From: Streptococcus mitis
GTDB taxonomy: Bacteria; Bacillota; Bacilli; Lactobacillales; Streptococcaceae
DNA: 64,000 nt
Assembly (NCBI RefSeq): GCF_946190065.1
Contig: NZ_CAMHZD010000001.1
Span: 62,001 to 126,000 of the forward strand
Reading direction: 5' to 3'
Made by a program: the position numbers and the translations under genes. The notes below the pieces were generated by a model, which ran no database searches, had not been told where the DNA came from, and saw only the letters and a program-made list of their open reading frames with translations. Below, piece after piece: positions 1 through 13,010 of the stretch. The first letter of the stretch is position 1. Every line of letters starts with the position of its first letter.

Positions 1-832
1 TGTTGGTCCCAATGGTATTGGCAAGTCAACCTTTATTAAGTCTATAGTGAACCAGATTCCGTTTATCAAGGGAGAAAAGCGATTTGGGGCTAATGTTGAG
101 GTGGGTTACTATGACCAAACCCAAAGTAAGCTGACACCAAGTAATACTGTATTAGATGAGCTCTGGAATGATTTTAAACTGACACCAGAAGTTGAAATCC
201 GTAACCGTCTAGGTGCCTTCCTTTTCTCTGGTGATGATGTTAAAAAATCAGTCGGCATGCTGTCAGGTGGCGAGAAAGCTCGTTTGCTTTTGGCTAAATT
301 GTCTATGGAAAACAATAACTTCTTGATTCTGGATGAGCCAACCAACCACTTGGATATTGATAGCAAGGAAGTGCTAGAAAATGCCTTGATTGACTTTGAT
401 GGAACTCTTCTATTCGTCAGTCATGACCGTTACTTTATCAATCGTGTGGCAACTCATGTTTTGGAATTGTCTGAGAAGGGTTCGACTCTTTACTTGGGAG
501 ATTACGACTACTATGTTGAGAAGAAAGCAGAAGTAGAAATGACTCAGGCTGAGGAAGATTCAACTCACAATCAAGTAAAAGAATCAAGTCCAGTCAATGA
601 CTATCAGGCCCAGAAAGAAAGTCAAAAAGAAGTTCGCAAACTCATGCGACAAATCGAAAGTCTAGAAGCTGAAATTGAAGAGCTAGAAAGTCAAAGCCAA
701 GCCATTTCTGAACAAATGTTGGAAACAAACGATGCCGACGAACTCATGGAATTGCAGGCTGAGCTGGACAAAATCAGCCATCGTCAGGAAGAAGCCATGC
801 TTGAATGGGAAGAATTATCAGAGCAGGTGTAA
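1..832 (+). CDS. ABC-F family ATPase, C-terminal part (5' end outside window)
   Basis: The reading frame is open from base 2, and the first codons encode a Walker A loop (GPNGIGKST), so the true start lies upstream. The signature LSGGEKARLLLAKLS and Walker B LILDEPTNHLDI follow at about 250-360. This is the second nucleotide-binding domain of a soluble duplicated ATPase with no membrane segments. After it comes a charged coiled-coil tail (about residues 165-260 of the visible part, rich in E, Q and K), as in YdiF/Uup-type ABC-F proteins. Family members act on ribosomes as translation factors rather than as transporters. Which ABC-F paralogue this is cannot be told without the N-terminal half. 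Confidence 0.9.
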   Translation, partial: VGPNGIGKSTFIKSIVNQIPFIKGEKRFGANVEVGYYDQTQSKLTPSNTVLDELWNDFKLTPEVEIRNRLGAFLFSGDDVKKSVGMLSGGEKARLLLAKLSMENNNFLILDEPTNHLDIDSKEVLENALIDFDGTLLFVSHDRYFINRVATHVLELSEKGSTLYLGDYDYYVEKKAEVEMTQAEEDSTHNQVKESSPVNDYQAQKESQKEVRKLMRQIESLEAEIEELESQSQAISEQMLETNDADELMELQAELDKISHRQEEAMLEWEELSEQV

Positions 833-848
833 GATTTCTAAGTTTTCT

Positions 849-880
849 GCCCTTCTCCATTGTGAGGAGGGCTTAATTTA
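849..880 (+). terminator. Probable terminator after the ABC-F gene
   Basis: GCCCTTCTC pairs with GAGGAGGGC across a 6-nt loop (one G-T pair), followed by a weak T-rich stretch (TTAATTT). It lies between the ABC-F stop and the ligA promoter. Confidence 0.55.
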
Positions 881-2854
<1,974 letters not shown>

Positions 2855-2911
2855 TGATCGTTTAAAAACAGAGTTTAGATAATATGACTATGTTTATTAA
2901 TTGAGACGAGA

Positions 2912-2940
2912 TTGACAAAAAATTATTAGTGAAATAGAAA
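2912..2940 (+). promoter_or_regulatory. Probable pulA promoter
   Basis: TTGACA (2912-2917), a 17-nt spacer and TAGAAA (2935-2940) sit 30 nt before the pulA start. An AAAAAGGA ribosome-binding site follows. Confidence 0.55.
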
Positions 2941-2970
2941 GAAAATAGAAGTAAAAAGGAAAAATAAACA

Positions 2971-5250
2971 ATGTATAACTACCCTATGCGCATTCATTAC
3001 CATCGCAAGAATGGAGAATATGACACTTGCTCTTTTGTAAAAAGTCAGGACCAGCGAATTGATTTGCTGACCTACAAAGAAGATTATTTTGGTGCCTTAT
3101 TTAGTTTTGAACACCCAAGTGCTTATGCCCTAGAAAGCTTGAATTTTGTGGTTCATACAGGTCAAACCAGTAAGGAATATGCTATCCGTTTTAATCACTA
3201 TCCTCTTTTAACAGAGGTCTGGATTTTGGAAGGGGATGATAGGATTTATTATTCTGAAAATCCTGCTATTGCAAGTCCTTTCTATAAAAATCAAAATCCT
3301 TTTGCCTTTGATAAGGCTATTAACAGTGCCAGTTTTGACCATCATTGGGGTTACCAAGGGGAATTGGGGTGCCATGTAGAGGATAATCAAGCTCATTTTG
3401 CTCTCTGGGCTCCAACAGCGACAGAAGTGCAGGTTGTCGTTTATGAATCAGCCGCTAATGATGCTCCTGTTTGGAAGACATTTGAGATGGAGAGAGGCAA
3501 TAGCTATTCCTATAATCATAAGGACAATACAATCGGTGTCTGGAGTTTGGATGTTGAGGAAGATTTGACTGGAAAAACTTATCAGTATCAGGTCCAATTC
3601 CCTCACCACCAAACACTGACACGCGATCCTTATACCATCGCGACCAGTCCTGATGGCAAACGTTCAGCTATTCTGAGTCATGAAGAGAAGCAAGTTGCAA
3701 ACTTCGAGGTTAAGCATGGTTCTGATGCTACTTGGCGCTTGGCAAATCCATGTAAGGCAGTTATTTGTGAAATGCACATTCGTGATTTGACCAAATCACC
3801 GACCTCGGGTGTAGATGAACATCTTAGAGGAACTTTCTTGGGTGCTGCTCAGACTGGAACGGTTAACCAGTACGGTCAGTCAACTGCTTTTGATTACATC
3901 AAGAAGATAGGCTACAATTATGTTCAATTGCAACCAATTGCAGACCGTCATAAAGAATATGATGAGGACGGGAAAGTAACCTATAACTGGGGGTATGATC
4001 CACAAAACTATAACGCACCAGAGACGAGCCTTTCTACTAATCCAAATGATCCAGCTCAGGTTATTCGCGATTTGAAGACCATGGTTCAAGCTTACCACGA
4101 TGCGGGAATTGGTGTTATTATGGATGTGGTCTATAACCATACCTTCTCAGTTGTTGATGCACCTTTCCAAACAACAGTCCCTGATTACTATTATCGTATG
4201 AATCCAGACGGTACCTTCCAGAATGGAACGGGTGTTGGAAATGAAACTGCCAGCGAACATGAAATGTTCCGCAAGTATATGATTGATTCTCTTCTATACT
4301 GGGTGCAGGAATACAATATTGACGGCTTCCGTTTTGACTTAATGGGGATTCATGATGTCAAGACCATGCAGATGATTCGTCAGAGCTTGGATGAAATCGA
4401 CCCTAACATTATCCTTTATGGAGAAGGATGGGATATGGGAACAGGTCTTGCGCCTTATGATAAGGCCAAGAAAGACAATGCCTACCAGATGCCAAATATT
4501 GGTTTCTTTAATGACAATCAGCGTGATGCTGTAAAAGGTGGAGAAGTTTATGGTGCTATCAAGTCAGGTTTTGTTAGTGGTGCTGCGACAGAGCCAATTC
4601 TAGCCAAAGCAATCCTAGGAAGTCGTGAATTAGGAACCTATACACATCCAAATCAAGTGCTTAACTATGTAGAGGCCCATGACAATTACAATCTTCACGA
4701 TTTGTTGGCAACCCTACATCCAGACCAAAGTTCAGAGCAAATCATGCGCAAGGTTGAGACAGCCACAGCTATGAACCTACTCATGCAAGGGATGGCCTTT
4801 ATGGAAATCGGTCAAGAATTTGGTCGTACCAAACTGGTTGCGACTGGTGAAAATGGTGAACTGACCCATGATGATAGAGAACGTGCTATGAATAGCTATA
4901 ATGCTCCAGACAGTGTGAACCAAGTGAACTGGGACTTGATTAATGAGCGTCAAGATAGTATTGCATTTATCCGTCAGATGATTCGATTGAAGACAGAAAG
5001 CAGTGCCTTTTCTTACCCAACTTATGATGAAATTTACCATCATGTTTTTGTTCATTCAGCAAATGAACATAGTGGTTTGATTGTCTATGAGATTCAAGGG
5101 GAAGACCATTTACTGGTTGTATTTAATGCTAAAGGGCAAGACTTCCAGTTTGAAAATGCTGGAAATCTAGAACTATTAGTGACCAATAGCCATTTAAGTG
5201 ATAAAGACATGGTTGGTGGCGTCAGTGCCAGCGTCTTTAAAGTTTTGTAG
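2971..5250 (+). CDS. pulA: Type I pullulanase, intracellular
   Basis: Hydrolyses alpha-1,6 branch points of glycogen, limit dextrins or pullulan. The 759-aa protein has an N-terminal beta-rich region, a CBM48-like domain (about residues 130-210), then a GH13 barrel with the conserved blocks VVYNH, DGFRFDLMG (nucleophile Asp), YGEGWDMG (acid/base Glu) and EAHDN. There is no signal peptide or LPXTG anchor, unlike the surface pullulanase SpuA, so it should act in the cytoplasm. It lies directly upstream of the glycogen operon but has its own promoter and terminator. Inferred role: debranching stored glycogen or imported maltodextrins, opposite to GlgB. Confidence 0.93.
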   Translation: MYNYPMRIHYHRKNGEYDTCSFVKSQDQRIDLLTYKEDYFGALFSFEHPSAYALESLNFVVHTGQTSKEYAIRFNHYPLLTEVWILEGDDRIYYSENPAIASPFYKNQNPFAFDKAINSASFDHHWGYQGELGCHVEDNQAHFALWAPTATEVQVVVYESAANDAPVWKTFEMERGNSYSYNHKDNTIGVWSLDVEEDLTGKTYQYQVQFPHHQTLTRDPYTIATSPDGKRSAILSHEEKQVANFEVKHGSDATWRLANPCKAVICEMHIRDLTKSPTSGVDEHLRGTFLGAAQTGTVNQYGQSTAFDYIKKIGYNYVQLQPIADRHKEYDEDGKVTYNWGYDPQNYNAPETSLSTNPNDPAQVIRDLKTMVQAYHDAGIGVIMDVVYNHTFSVVDAPFQTTVPDYYYRMNPDGTFQNGTGVGNETASEHEMFRKYMIDSLLYWVQEYNIDGFRFDLMGIHDVKTMQMIRQSLDEIDPNIILYGEGWDMGTGLAPYDKAKKDNAYQMPNIGFFNDNQRDAVKGGEVYGAIKSGFVSGAATEPILAKAILGSRELGTYTHPNQVLNYVEAHDNYNLHDLLATLHPDQSSEQIMRKVETATAMNLLMQGMAFMEIGQEFGRTKLVATGENGELTHDDRERAMNSYNAPDSVNQVNWDLINERQDSIAFIRQMIRLKTESSAFSYPTYDEIYHHVFVHSANEHSGLIVYEIQGEDHLLVVFNAKGQDFQFENAGNLELLVTNSHLSDKDMVGGVSASVFKVL

Positions 5251-5297
5251 AATAGATTTACAATTTAAATTCATTTATGGTGCTTTATCTGTTAATA

Positions 5298-5331
5298 AAA
5301 TCAGGAGATTCGTTTCCTGATTTATTTTTTT
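5298..5331 (+). terminator. Intrinsic terminator of pulA
   Basis: AAATCAGGA and TCCTGATTT form a perfect 9-bp stem with an 8-nt loop, followed by a T-rich run. The rest of the 5251-5563 gap holds the glgB promoter and cre site. Confidence 0.8.
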
Positions 5332-5497
5332 ACTTAAAATTATATTTTTGTTAGCTAAATAACGAACTTTATGATAGTATTATAAAAAAACAATTCGTTT
5401 TCAAAGCGTTTCTGAAAATTTCTTGATTTACAAGTGAACACATCAGTGAATTTGTTGAAGACTTTCAAAAGATTTTTTTGCAAATTCCGTAATTTAC

Positions 5498-5526
5498 TTG
5501 AATCTTCCCTAAAAAGGTAGTATAAT
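5498..5526 (+). promoter_or_regulatory. Promoter of the glgBCDA operon
   Basis: TTGAAT (5498-5503), a 17-nt spacer and a consensus TATAAT (5521-5526), 38 nt before the glgB ATG. The cre-like site begins 8 nt after the -10 box. Confidence 0.75.
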
Positions 5527-5534
5527 AAATCTAT

Positions 5535-5548
5535 AGAAAACGCTTACA
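5535..5548 (+). promoter_or_regulatory. CcpA catabolite-responsive element (cre) at glgB +1
   Basis: AGAAAACGCTTACA matches the TGNNANCGNTNNCA core with one mismatch (first base). It covers the expected transcription start, a position where CcpA would block initiation. A weaker, more degenerate cre-like stretch lies around 5400-5416 (AAAGCGTTTCTG). Inference: glycogen synthesis is under carbon catabolite control. Confidence 0.65.
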
Positions 5549-5563
5549 GAAATAGGAGGGTGT

Positions 5564-7492
5564 ATGGATAAGAATAATGCTTTAAAAACCTTTATGACAG
5601 GTGAAAATTTTCACCTCCAGCACTATCTGGGAGCTCATAGGGAAGAAAAAAATGGAGAGTATGGCTATACTTTTCGTGTGTGGGCGCCTAATGCTCAGGC
5701 TGTTCACTTGGTAGGGGATTTCACCAATTGGGTTGAACATCAAATTCCGATGGAACGGAATGAATTTGGAGTCTGGGAAGTCTTTACCAGTCTTGCTCAA
5801 GAAGGCCAAATTTATAAGTACCATATCACACGTTCAAATGGTCATCAGCTGATGAAGATTGACCCTTTGGCTGTACGATATGAGGCACGACCTGGGACTG
5901 GTGCTATTTTAACAGATATTCCAGAAAAGAAATGGAAGGACGGTCTCTGGCTAGCTCGTAGAAAACGTTTGAGCTTTGAAGAGCGTCCTGTCAATATTTA
6001 CGAGGCTCATGCTGGCTCTTGGAAGAGGAATCCTGATGGCAGCCCCTATAGTTTTGCTCAATTGAAAGATGAACTCATTCCTTACTTGGTTGAGATGAAT
6101 TATACTCACATTGAGTTTATGCCCCTGATGTCTCACCCACTAGGTTTGAGTTGGGGCTATCAGCTTATGGGTTACTTTGCTTTAGAGCATGCCTATGGTC
6201 GTCCTGAAGAGTTTCAAGATTTTGTTGAGGAATGTCACTTAAACAATATAGGCGTTATCGTAGACTGGGTACCTGGTCACTTTACTATTAATGATGATGC
6301 CTTGGCTTATTATGATGGAACACCGACTTTTGAATACCAAGACCATAATAAGGCTCATAACTACGGTTGGGGAGCTCTCAATTTTGACCTTGGAAAGAAT
6401 GAAGTCCAGTCTTTCTTGATTTCTAGTATTAAGTTTTGGATTGACTTTTACCATTTGGACGGTATTCGCGTGGATGCAGTTAGCAACATGCTCTATCTTG
6501 ACTACGATGATGCTCCATGGACACCTAATAAAGATGGTGGCAATCTCAACTATGAAGGATATTATTTCCTTCAACGCTTGAATAATGTGATTAAACTAGT
6601 TCATCCAGACGTGATGATGATAGCTGAGGAAAGTTCATCAGCTACTCAGATTACTGACACTAAGGATTCAGATGGTCTAGGATTTGACTACAAATGGAAT
6701 ATGGGTTGGATGAATGACATCCTCCGATTCTACGAAGAAGATCCGATTTATCGTAAATATGACTTTAACCTAGTGACTTTCAGCTTTATGTATGTCTTCA
6801 AGGAGAACTATCTCTTACCATTCTCACACGATGAAGTGGTTCATGGCAAGAAGAGTATGATGCACAAGATGTGGGGAGATCGTTATAATCAATTCGCAGG
6901 CTTGCGTAATCTCTACACTTACCAAATTTGTCACCCTGGTAAGAAATTGCTTTTCATGGGTAGCGAATACGGCCAATTCCTAGAATGGAAATCTGAAGAA
7001 CAGTTGGAATGGTCTAACCTAGAAGACCCAATGAATGTGAAGATGAAGTATTTTACATCTCAGCTAAACAAGTTCTACAAAGACCACCGCTGTCTGTGGG
7101 AAATTGATAACAGCTATGATGGTATTGAAATCATCGATGCGGATAATAGAGACCAGAGTGTTCTTTCCTTCATCCGTAAGGGTAAGAAGGATGATATGTT
7201 AGTCTGTATCTTTAACATGGCACCTGTTGAACGAAAAGATTTTACAATCGGACTTCCTGTTGCAGGGATTTACGAAGAGGTCTGGAATACTGAGTTAGAA
7301 GAGTGGGGAGGCGTTTGGAAAGAACATAATCAAACTGTGCAAACGCAAGAAGGGCTATGGAAAGATTATGAGCAGACCTTGACCTTTACCCTACCGGCTA
7401 TGGGAGCAAGTGTTTGGAAAATCAAACGTCGCTTGAAACCTACTAAAACCGTCACAAGTAAAAACCAAAAAGGAGTAGAAAATGAAGAATGA
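5564..7492 (+). CDS. glgB: 1,4-alpha-glucan branching enzyme GlgB
   Basis: Introduces alpha-1,6 branches into growing glycogen. The 642-aa protein has an N-terminal CBM48 domain ([20 protein letters not shown], about residues 35-55) and a GH13 barrel. The catalytic blocks are [13 protein letters not shown] (nucleophile Asp), AEESS (acid/base Glu) and [10 protein letters not shown] lysine-rich tail follows the beta-sandwich. An AGGAGGG ribosome-binding site precedes the ATG. It is the first gene of a tightly packed operon; glgC begins inside its last 11 nt. Confidence 0.96.
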   Translation: MDKNNALKTFMTGENFHLQHYLGAHREEKNGEYGYTFRVWAPNAQAVHLVGDFTNWVEHQIPMERNEFGVWEVFTSLAQEGQIYKYHITRSNGHQLMKIDPLAVRYEARPGTGAILTDIPEKKWKDGLWLARRKRLSFEERPVNIYEAHAGSWKRNPDGSPYSFAQLKDELIPYLVEMNYTHIEFMPLMSHPLGLSWGYQLMGYFALEHAYGRPEEFQDFVEECHLNNIGVIVDWVPGHFTINDDALAYYDGTPTFEYQDHNKAHNYGWGALNFDLGKNEVQSFLISSIKFWIDFYHLDGIRVDAVSNMLYLDYDDAPWTPNKDGGNLNYEGYYFLQRLNNVIKLVHPDVMMIAEESSSATQITDTKDSDGLGFDYKWNMGWMNDILRFYEEDPIYRKYDFNLVTFSFMYVFKENYLLPFSHDEVVHGKKSMMHKMWGDRYNQFAGLRNLYTYQICHPGKKLLFMGSEYGQFLEWKSEEQLEWSNLEDPMNVKMKYFTSQLNKFYKDHRCLWEIDNSYDGIEIIDADNRDQSVLSFIRKGKKDDMLVCIFNMAPVERKDFTIGLPVAGIYEEVWNTELEEWGGVWKEHNQTVQTQEGLWKDYEQTLTFTLPAMGASVWKIKRRLKPTKTVTSKNQKGVENEE

Positions 7493-8624
7493 AATGTTAG
7501 CTTTGATTCTTGCTGGTGGGCAAGGAACTCGTCTCGGTAAACTCACTCAAAGCATTGCAAAACCAGCTGTGCAATTTGGTGGGCTCTACCGTATCATTGA
7601 CTTTGCTCTTTCAAACTGTGCCAACTCAGGCATCAACAATGTTGGAGTCATTACCCAGTACCAACCACTTGCTCTCAACAACCATATCGGGAATGGTTCA
7701 AGCTGGGGACTAGATGGTATCAATTCTGGTGTCTCTATTCTTCAACCTTATTCTGCAAGTGAAGGAAATCGTTGGTTTGAGGGGACTAGCCACGCTATTT
7801 ACCAAAATATCGACTATATCGACAGTGTCAACCCTGAGTATGTCTTGATTCTATCTGGGGACCACATCTATAAAATGGACTATGATGATATGCTCCAGTC
7901 TCACAAAGATAATAATGCTAGTTTGACAGTCGCAGTTCTTGATGTTCCTCTTAAAGAAGCTAGCCGTTTTGGTATCATGAACACAGATGCCAATAACCGC
8001 ATTGTTGAATTTGAAGAAAAACCAGCTCAACCTAAATCGACCAAAGCTTCTATGGGGATCTATATCTTTGATTGGCAACGTCTCCGCAATATGCTTGTTG
8101 CTGCTGAAAAGAGCAATGTCGATATGTCAGACTTTGGTAAGAATGTCATTCCAAATTACCTTGAGTCAGGTGAAAGTGTCTATGCCTATGAATTTAATGG
8201 TTACTGGAAAGACGTTGGTACGATTGAATCGCTTTGGGAAGCTAACATGGAATATATTTCACCAGAAAATGCCTTGGATAGCCGTAACCGTCAATGGAAG
8301 ATTTACTCAAGAAACTTAATTTCACCACCAAACTTCCTCGGGGCAAATGCTCACGTGGAAGATTCCTTGGTTGTTGATGGCTGTTTCGTAGATGGAACTG
8401 TTAAACATTCTATCCTCTCAACAGGTGCGCAAGTTCGCGAAGGGGCAGAAGTAGTAGATTCAGTTATCATGAGTGGTGCAATTGTTGGTCAGGGAGCTAA
8501 AATCAAACGTGCCATTATTGGTGAAGGCGCAGTTATTTCTGATGGTGTCGAAATTGATGGAACAGAAGAAGTACAAGTTGTAGGATATGATGAAGTAGTG
8601 GGGGTAGCAACAGATGAAGATTGA
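7482..8624 (+). CDS. glgC: Glucose-1-phosphate adenylyltransferase, catalytic subunit GlgC
   Basis: Makes ADP-glucose from glucose-1-phosphate and ATP, the committed step of glycogen synthesis. The 380-aa protein starts with the nucleotidyltransferase loop [13 protein letters not shown], followed by KPAVQFGG and [13 protein letters not shown] (metal site). The C-terminal third is a left-handed beta-helix of hexapeptide repeats, as in ADP-glucose pyrophosphorylases. The ATG overlaps glgB by 11 nt, and an AAAAAGGAG ribosome-binding site lies inside glgB. It probably forms a heterotetramer with GlgD. Confidence 0.96.
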   Translation: MKNEMLALILAGGQGTRLGKLTQSIAKPAVQFGGLYRIIDFALSNCANSGINNVGVITQYQPLALNNHIGNGSSWGLDGINSGVSILQPYSASEGNRWFEGTSHAIYQNIDYIDSVNPEYVLILSGDHIYKMDYDDMLQSHKDNNASLTVAVLDVPLKEASRFGIMNTDANNRIVEFEEKPAQPKSTKASMGIYIFDWQRLRNMLVAAEKSNVDMSDFGKNVIPNYLESGESVYAYEFNGYWKDVGTIESLWEANMEYISPENALDSRNRQWKIYSRNLISPPNFLGANAHVEDSLVVDGCFVDGTVKHSILSTGAQVREGAEVVDSVIMSGAIVGQGAKIKRAIIGEGAVISDGVEIDGTEEVQVVGYDEVVGVATDED

Positions 8625-9753
8625 TAAATATTCTGCCATTTTAGGAAACACAGTTGGTTTTCATGATATGTCAACATTGACCGACCACCGTCCAGTAGCT
8701 AGTTTGCCATTTGGTGGTAAATATCGTTTGATTGACTTCCCGCTTTCAAGTCTTGCTAATGCTGGTGTCCGTAGTATTTTTGGTATTTTCCAACAAGACA
8801 ATATCAGTTCAGTCTTTGACCATATCCGTTCTGGTCGTGAGTGGGGATTGTCAACTCTTCTTAGCCACTACTATCTAGGTATTTACAATACCCGTGTGGA
8901 AAGTAGTACAGTTGGAAAAGAATACTACCAACAGCTTCTTACTTATTTGAAACGTTCCGGCTCAAACCAAACAGTGTCACTTAACTGTGATGTTTTGATT
9001 AATATTGATCTGAACCAAGTATTCCACCTACACACTACAACAAAAGGTCCAATCACTGTAGTTTATAAAAAACTACCTAAAAAAGATATTTCAGAAGTAA
9101 ATGCAATCTTAGAAGTGGATGAAACAGACCATGTCCGTTCTCATAAACTCTTTGATAGTAAATCATCAGATGAAGTTTACAATATGTCCACAGATATCTT
9201 TGTCGTCGATACACCTTGGTTGATTGAACGCTTAGAAGAAGAAGCTAAGAAAGAACATCCAGAGAAATTGCGTTATGTTTTACGGGATTTGGCGGTAAAA
9301 GAAGGGGCTTTTGCCTACGAGTACACAGGTTATCTGGCAAATATTCATTCTGTAGAGTCTTATTACAAAGCTAATAAAGATATGCTTGAATCTCAAAAAT
9401 TCTACTCTCTCTTCTCACCAAATCAAAAGATTTATACAAAGGTCAAAAACGAAGAACCAACTTATTATGCTAATACATCTAAGGTAAGCACTTCTCAGTT
9501 TGCCTCTGGTAGTATCATTGAAGGTCAAGTGGCTAATTCTGTTTTATCACGTAATATTCATGTCCATAAGGATAGCTTGGTTAAAGATAGCATCTTATTC
9601 CCTCGTGTTGTTATTGGAGAAGGTGCTCAGGTAGAATATGCTATCTTGGACAAGGGTGTTGAAGTTGCGGATGGAGTTGTGATCCGTGGAACTGCAGAAC
9701 ATCCAGTCGTCGTTAAGAAAGGTGCTAAAGTAACAGAGGATATTCATTCATGA
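8614..9753 (+). CDS. glgD: GlgD, non-catalytic/regulatory subunit of ADP-glucose pyrophosphorylase
   Basis: Paralogue of GlgC (379 aa) with the same two-domain layout. The N-terminal loop reads [16 protein letters not shown] in place of the glycine-rich GGxGxRL, and the expected catalytic lysine region is altered ([16 protein letters not shown] is retained). Firmicute GlgD subunits have little activity alone and raise that of GlgC; loss of the pyrophosphate-binding signature here is consistent with that. The start overlaps glgC by 11 nt, so translation is probably coupled. Confidence 0.94.
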   Translation: MKIDKYSAILGNTVGFHDMSTLTDHRPVASLPFGGKYRLIDFPLSSLANAGVRSIFGIFQQDNISSVFDHIRSGREWGLSTLLSHYYLGIYNTRVESSTVGKEYYQQLLTYLKRSGSNQTVSLNCDVLINIDLNQVFHLHTTTKGPITVVYKKLPKKDISEVNAILEVDETDHVRSHKLFDSKSSDEVYNMSTDIFVVDTPWLIERLEEEAKKEHPEKLRYVLRDLAVKEGAFAYEYTGYLANIHSVESYYKANKDMLESQKFYSLFSPNQKIYTKVKNEEPTYYANTSKVSTSQFASGSIIEGQVANSVLSRNIHVHKDSLVKDSILFPRVVIGEGAQVEYAILDKGVEVADGVVIRGTAEHPVVVKKGAKVTEDIHS

Positions 9754-11183
9754 AAATTTTATTTGTAGCAGCTGAGGGTGCGCCCTTTTCAAAAACAGGT
9801 GGTTTGGGAGACGTCATTGGCGCTCTTCCTAAATCACTGGTAAAAGCGGGCCATGAAGTTGCAGTAATTTTACCCTACTATGACATGGTAGAGGCTAAAT
9901 TTGGAAATCAGATTGAAGATGTTCTTCATTTTGAGGTGAGTGTTGGTTGGCGCAGACAGTATTGTGGGATTAAGAAAACAGTCTTAAACGGTGTGACCTT
10001 CTACTTTATTGACAACCAATATTATTTCTTCCGTGGTCATGTTTACGGCGATTTTGATGACGGAGAACGCTTTGCTTTCTTCCAACTAGCTGCCATTGAG
10101 GCTATGGAAAGGATTGACTTTATTCCTGATCTTCTCCATGTTCATGACTACCATACAGCTATGATTCCTTTCTTGTTGAAGGAAAAATACCGTTGGATTC
10201 AAGCCTATGAGGGCATTAAAACTGTTTTAACCATTCATAATTTGGAATTCCAAGGACAATTTTCAGAAGGAATGTTATGGGATTTGTTTGGAGTTGGCTT
10301 TGAGCGTTATGCTGATGGTACCCTTCGCTGGAATAACTGTCTGAACTGGATGAAGGCTGGTATTCTCTATGCGGATCGTGTTTCAACCGTTTCGCCTAGC
10401 TATGCTCATGAAATTATGACTAGTCAGTTTGGATGTAACTTGGATCAGATTCTTCGAATGGAGTCTGGTAAGGTCTCTGGTATCGTAAATGGGATTGATG
10501 CTGACCTTTATAATCCTCAGACGGATGCCCTTTTAGACTATCATTTTAATCAGGAAGATTTGTCTGGGAAGGCCCAGAATAAGGCAAAATTGCAAGAAAG
10601 AGTTGGCTTACCCGTTAGGACTGATGTTCTACTGGTGGGAATTGTTTCTCGTTTGACACGTCAAAAAGGTTTTGATGTGGTGGTGGAAAGTTTGCACCAT
10701 ATCTTGCAAAATGATATTCAGATTGTTCTTTTGGGAACTGGAGATCCAGCCTTTGAAGGAGCTTTCTCATGGTTTGCTCAAATCTACCCAGACAAGCTAT
10801 CAGCAAATATCACTTTTGATGTCAAACTAGCTCAAGAAATCTACGCTGCTTGTGACCTCTTCCTTATGCCAAGTCGTTTTGAACCATGTGGTTTGTCTCA
10901 AATGATGGCTATGCGTTACGGAACCTTGCCATTGGTCCATGAAGTTGGTGGGTTGCGAGATACCGTTAAAGCCTTTAATCCAATTGAAGGAAGCGGTACT
11001 GGCTTTAGCTTTGACAATCTATCTCCTTACTGGTTGAATTGGACTTTCCAAACAGCTTTGGACTTGTATAGAAACCATCCTGATGTTTGGAGAAGTCTAC
11101 AAAAACAAGCTATGGAGTGTGATTTCTCATGGGATACAGCCTGCAAGTCATACCTTGACTTGTACCATAGTTTAGTTAATTAA
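9750..11183 (+). CDS. glgA: Glycogen synthase GlgA
   Basis: Transfers glucose from ADP-glucose to the non-reducing ends of alpha-1,4-glucan. The 477-aa protein is a GT5-family glycosyltransferase: the ADP-glucose-binding [16 protein letters not shown] motif lies at residues 15-30, and the second Rossmann domain carries [32 protein letters not shown] and the EVGGLRDTV loop. The ATG overlaps the glgD stop by 4 nt (ATGA). It is the last gene of glgBCDA and is followed by a strong terminator. Confidence 0.97.
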   Translation: MKILFVAAEGAPFSKTGGLGDVIGALPKSLVKAGHEVAVILPYYDMVEAKFGNQIEDVLHFEVSVGWRRQYCGIKKTVLNGVTFYFIDNQYYFFRGHVYGDFDDGERFAFFQLAAIEAMERIDFIPDLLHVHDYHTAMIPFLLKEKYRWIQAYEGIKTVLTIHNLEFQGQFSEGMLWDLFGVGFERYADGTLRWNNCLNWMKAGILYADRVSTVSPSYAHEIMTSQFGCNLDQILRMESGKVSGIVNGIDADLYNPQTDALLDYHFNQEDLSGKAQNKAKLQERVGLPVRTDVLLVGIVSRLTRQKGFDVVVESLHHILQNDIQIVLLGTGDPAFEGAFSWFAQIYPDKLSANITFDVKLAQEIYAACDLFLMPSRFEPCGLSQMMAMRYGTLPLVHEVGGLRDTVKAFNPIEGSGTGFSFDNLSPYWLNWTFQTALDLYRNHPDVWRSLQKQAMECDFSWDTACKSYLDLYHSLVN

Positions 11184-11189
11184 TAGATA

Positions 11190-11218
11190 AAATCGTATGA
11201 TGATTTCATACGATTTTT
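11190..11218 (+). terminator. Terminator of the glgBCDA operon
   Basis: Perfect 11-bp stem AAATCGTATGA / TCATACGATTT with a 5-nt loop. The T run is merged into the 3' arm. Confidence 0.85.
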
Positions 11219-11241
11219 GGGCTATTTAGAGAGGAGGAGTG

Positions 11242-11886
11242 ATGTCTCAAGTAAAAGGATTGTGTGTTATGGATGTTGATGGAACCTTAATCCTAGAAGA
11301 AGTAATTGATCTTTTGGGTAGAGAGGCAGGTCGTGAGGAAGAAATTTCGCAGATTACAAGTCGGGCAATGAGAGGAGAGTTGAACTTTGAAAGTAGTTTA
11401 AGAAAAAGAGTTTCCTTCTTGGAAGGCCTTCCTGTCTCTGTATTTGATAAATCTTTCGACTCTATTCATCTATCGCCAAATGCACAGATATTTATCTCTA
11501 TTCTCCAAAAGAACGGAATCCTAGTTGGTCTGGTGTCTGGGGGCTTTACACCAATAGTTGCGAGATTAGCAAAATTCCTTAGTATTTCCTATTTCTCTGC
11601 CAACCAACTTGAAGATAAAGACGGCCATCTAACAGGAAAATTGATTGGAGAAATTATCAGTCCAGAGGTTAAAAAAGAGACTCTAGAACAATGGAGAGAG
11701 GAACTAAAACTTTCTAAAGAAAGAACAGTCGCAATCGGTGACGGGGCCAATGATCTATTAATGTTGAAGTCAGCAGGACTGGGAATTGCTTTTTGTGCCA
11801 AAGAGGTACTCAAAAAAGAAATACAACATCATGTTGACAAGAGGGATTTTTTAGAAGCTCTACCTTTGATTGACTGTTTAGAATGA
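11242..11886 (+). CDS. HAD-superfamily phosphatase, SerB-like
   Basis: A 214-aa HAD hydrolase with all catalytic motifs: MDVDGTLI (nucleophile Asp), LVSGGFTP (motif II Ser) and [11 protein letters not shown] (acidic motif III). The helical cap sits between motifs I and II, as in the HAD-IB phosphoserine phosphatase type. The ATG at 11242 has a perfect GAGGAGG site; a GTG 3 nt earlier is a less likely start. The gene is followed at once by glycerate kinase. Substrate is uncertain: phosphoserine is the nearest family assignment, but with a glycerate kinase neighbour another small phospho-acid is possible. Confidence 0.8.
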   Translation: MSQVKGLCVMDVDGTLILEEVIDLLGREAGREEEISQITSRAMRGELNFESSLRKRVSFLEGLPVSVFDKSFDSIHLSPNAQIFISILQKNGILVGLVSGGFTPIVARLAKFLSISYFSANQLEDKDGHLTGKLIGEIISPEVKKETLEQWREELKLSKERTVAIGDGANDLLMLKSAGLGIAFCAKEVLKKEIQHHVDKRDFLEALPLIDCLE

Positions 11887-11894
11887 GGGAAAAT

Positions 11895-13010
11895 ATGAAG
11901 ATTGTAATTGCACCAGATTCGTTTAAGGAAAGCTTGTCCGCTCAACAGGTGGCTGAAGCAATAAAAAGAGGCTTCCAACAATCAATAGCAGATGTAGAAT
12001 GTCTTCTCTGCCCTGTTGGTGATGGTGGCGAAGGTACAGTAGATTCCATTCGACATTCTCTTGACCTTGAAGAAAAATGGATCCAAGTGACAGGACCTTT
12101 TGGACAAAAAGAAGCAATGCGCTATTTTCAAAAAAGTCAACTGGCACTATTTGAAGTTGCCGACTTGGTTGGCCTTGGAAAAATTCCGCTAGAGAAACGA
12201 AATCCACTGCAAATCCAAACTTGTGGTATTGGAGAGTTGATTCGCCACCTCATTGTTAAAGGGATTAAAGAGATCTATATCGGTGTTGGTGGCACAGCCA
12301 GTAATGATGGAGGACTGGGGATTGCTACTGGTTTAGGCTATCAATTTTATGATAGGGATGGAAATGTCTTGCCTGCATGCGGTCAATCTTTACTAAACTT
12401 AGCTTCTGTATCAACAGAAAATCGCTATGAAATTCCTGAAGGTGTTCAAATTCGTATTTTGGCAGATGTCGTGAGTCCCTTATGTGGTCCTCAAGGTGCG
12501 ACTTACACTTTTGGCAAACAAAAAGGCCTAGATCCTACTATGTTTGAGGCCGTAGATCAGGCAATCCAAGATTTTTATGAAAAAGTTTCACCTGCAACAT
12601 TAGAAATTAAAGGAGCAGGAGCTGGTGGAGGAATTGCTGGCGGTTTGTGTGCCTTTGCTCAGGCAAATATCGTGTCTGGAATTGATACCTGCTTGGACTT
12701 AATCAACTTTGATAAGAATGTTTCAGATGCTGATTTGGTTATCGTTGGCGAAGGTAGACTGGACAGTCAAAGCTTTGCTGGGAAAGCGCCGATAGGCGTA
12801 GCAAAAAGAACCCCTGTCGGAGTTCCTGTCATTGCTATTTGTGGTAGTATTGCTGAGGATTTACCTTCCCTACCATTTGAGAATATCCAAGCGGCTTTTT
12901 CAATTTTGGAGAAAAGTGAACCTCTAGAAGATAGTTTGAAAAATGCCAGTCTCTATTTGGAGCACACGGCTGCCAATATAGGGCATTTATTAAATATGCG
13001 TAAGATTTAG
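11895..13010 (+). CDS. glxK: Glycerate kinase (GlxK/GK-1 family)
   Basis: Phosphorylates D-glycerate to a phosphoglycerate that enters glycolysis. Family marks: N-terminal [40 protein letters not shown] and [12 protein letters not shown]. From the ATG at 11895 the protein is 371 aa, typical of the family. This ATG is preferred over 11883 because a TGAGGG site lies just before it and the family begins [11 protein letters not shown]. It is translationally close to the preceding phosphatase, suggesting an operon. It converges with the DUF1694 gene, whose stop overlaps its 3' end by 4 nt. Confidence 0.9.
   Translation: MKIVIAPDSFKESLSAQQVAEAIKRGFQQSIADVECLLCPVGDGGEGTVDSIRHSLDLEEKWIQVTGPFGQKEAMRYFQKSQLALFEVADLVGLGKIPLEKRNPLQIQTCGIGELIRHLIVKGIKEIYIGVGGTASNDGGLGIATGLGYQFYDRDGNVLPACGQSLLNLASVSTENRYEIPEGVQIRILADVVSPLCGPQGATYTFGKQKGLDPTMFEAVDQAIQDFYEKVSPATLEIKGAGAGGGIAGGLCAFAQANIVSGIDTCLDLINFDKNVSDADLVIVGEGRLDSQSFAGKAPIGVAKRTPVGVPVIAICGSIAEDLPSLPFENIQAAFSILEKSEPLEDSLKNASLYLEHTAANIGHLLNMRKI

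Noticed and set aside
5395-5420. Second cre site upstream of glgB
   Set aside because: Too many mismatches to the consensus on either strand to list as a feature.
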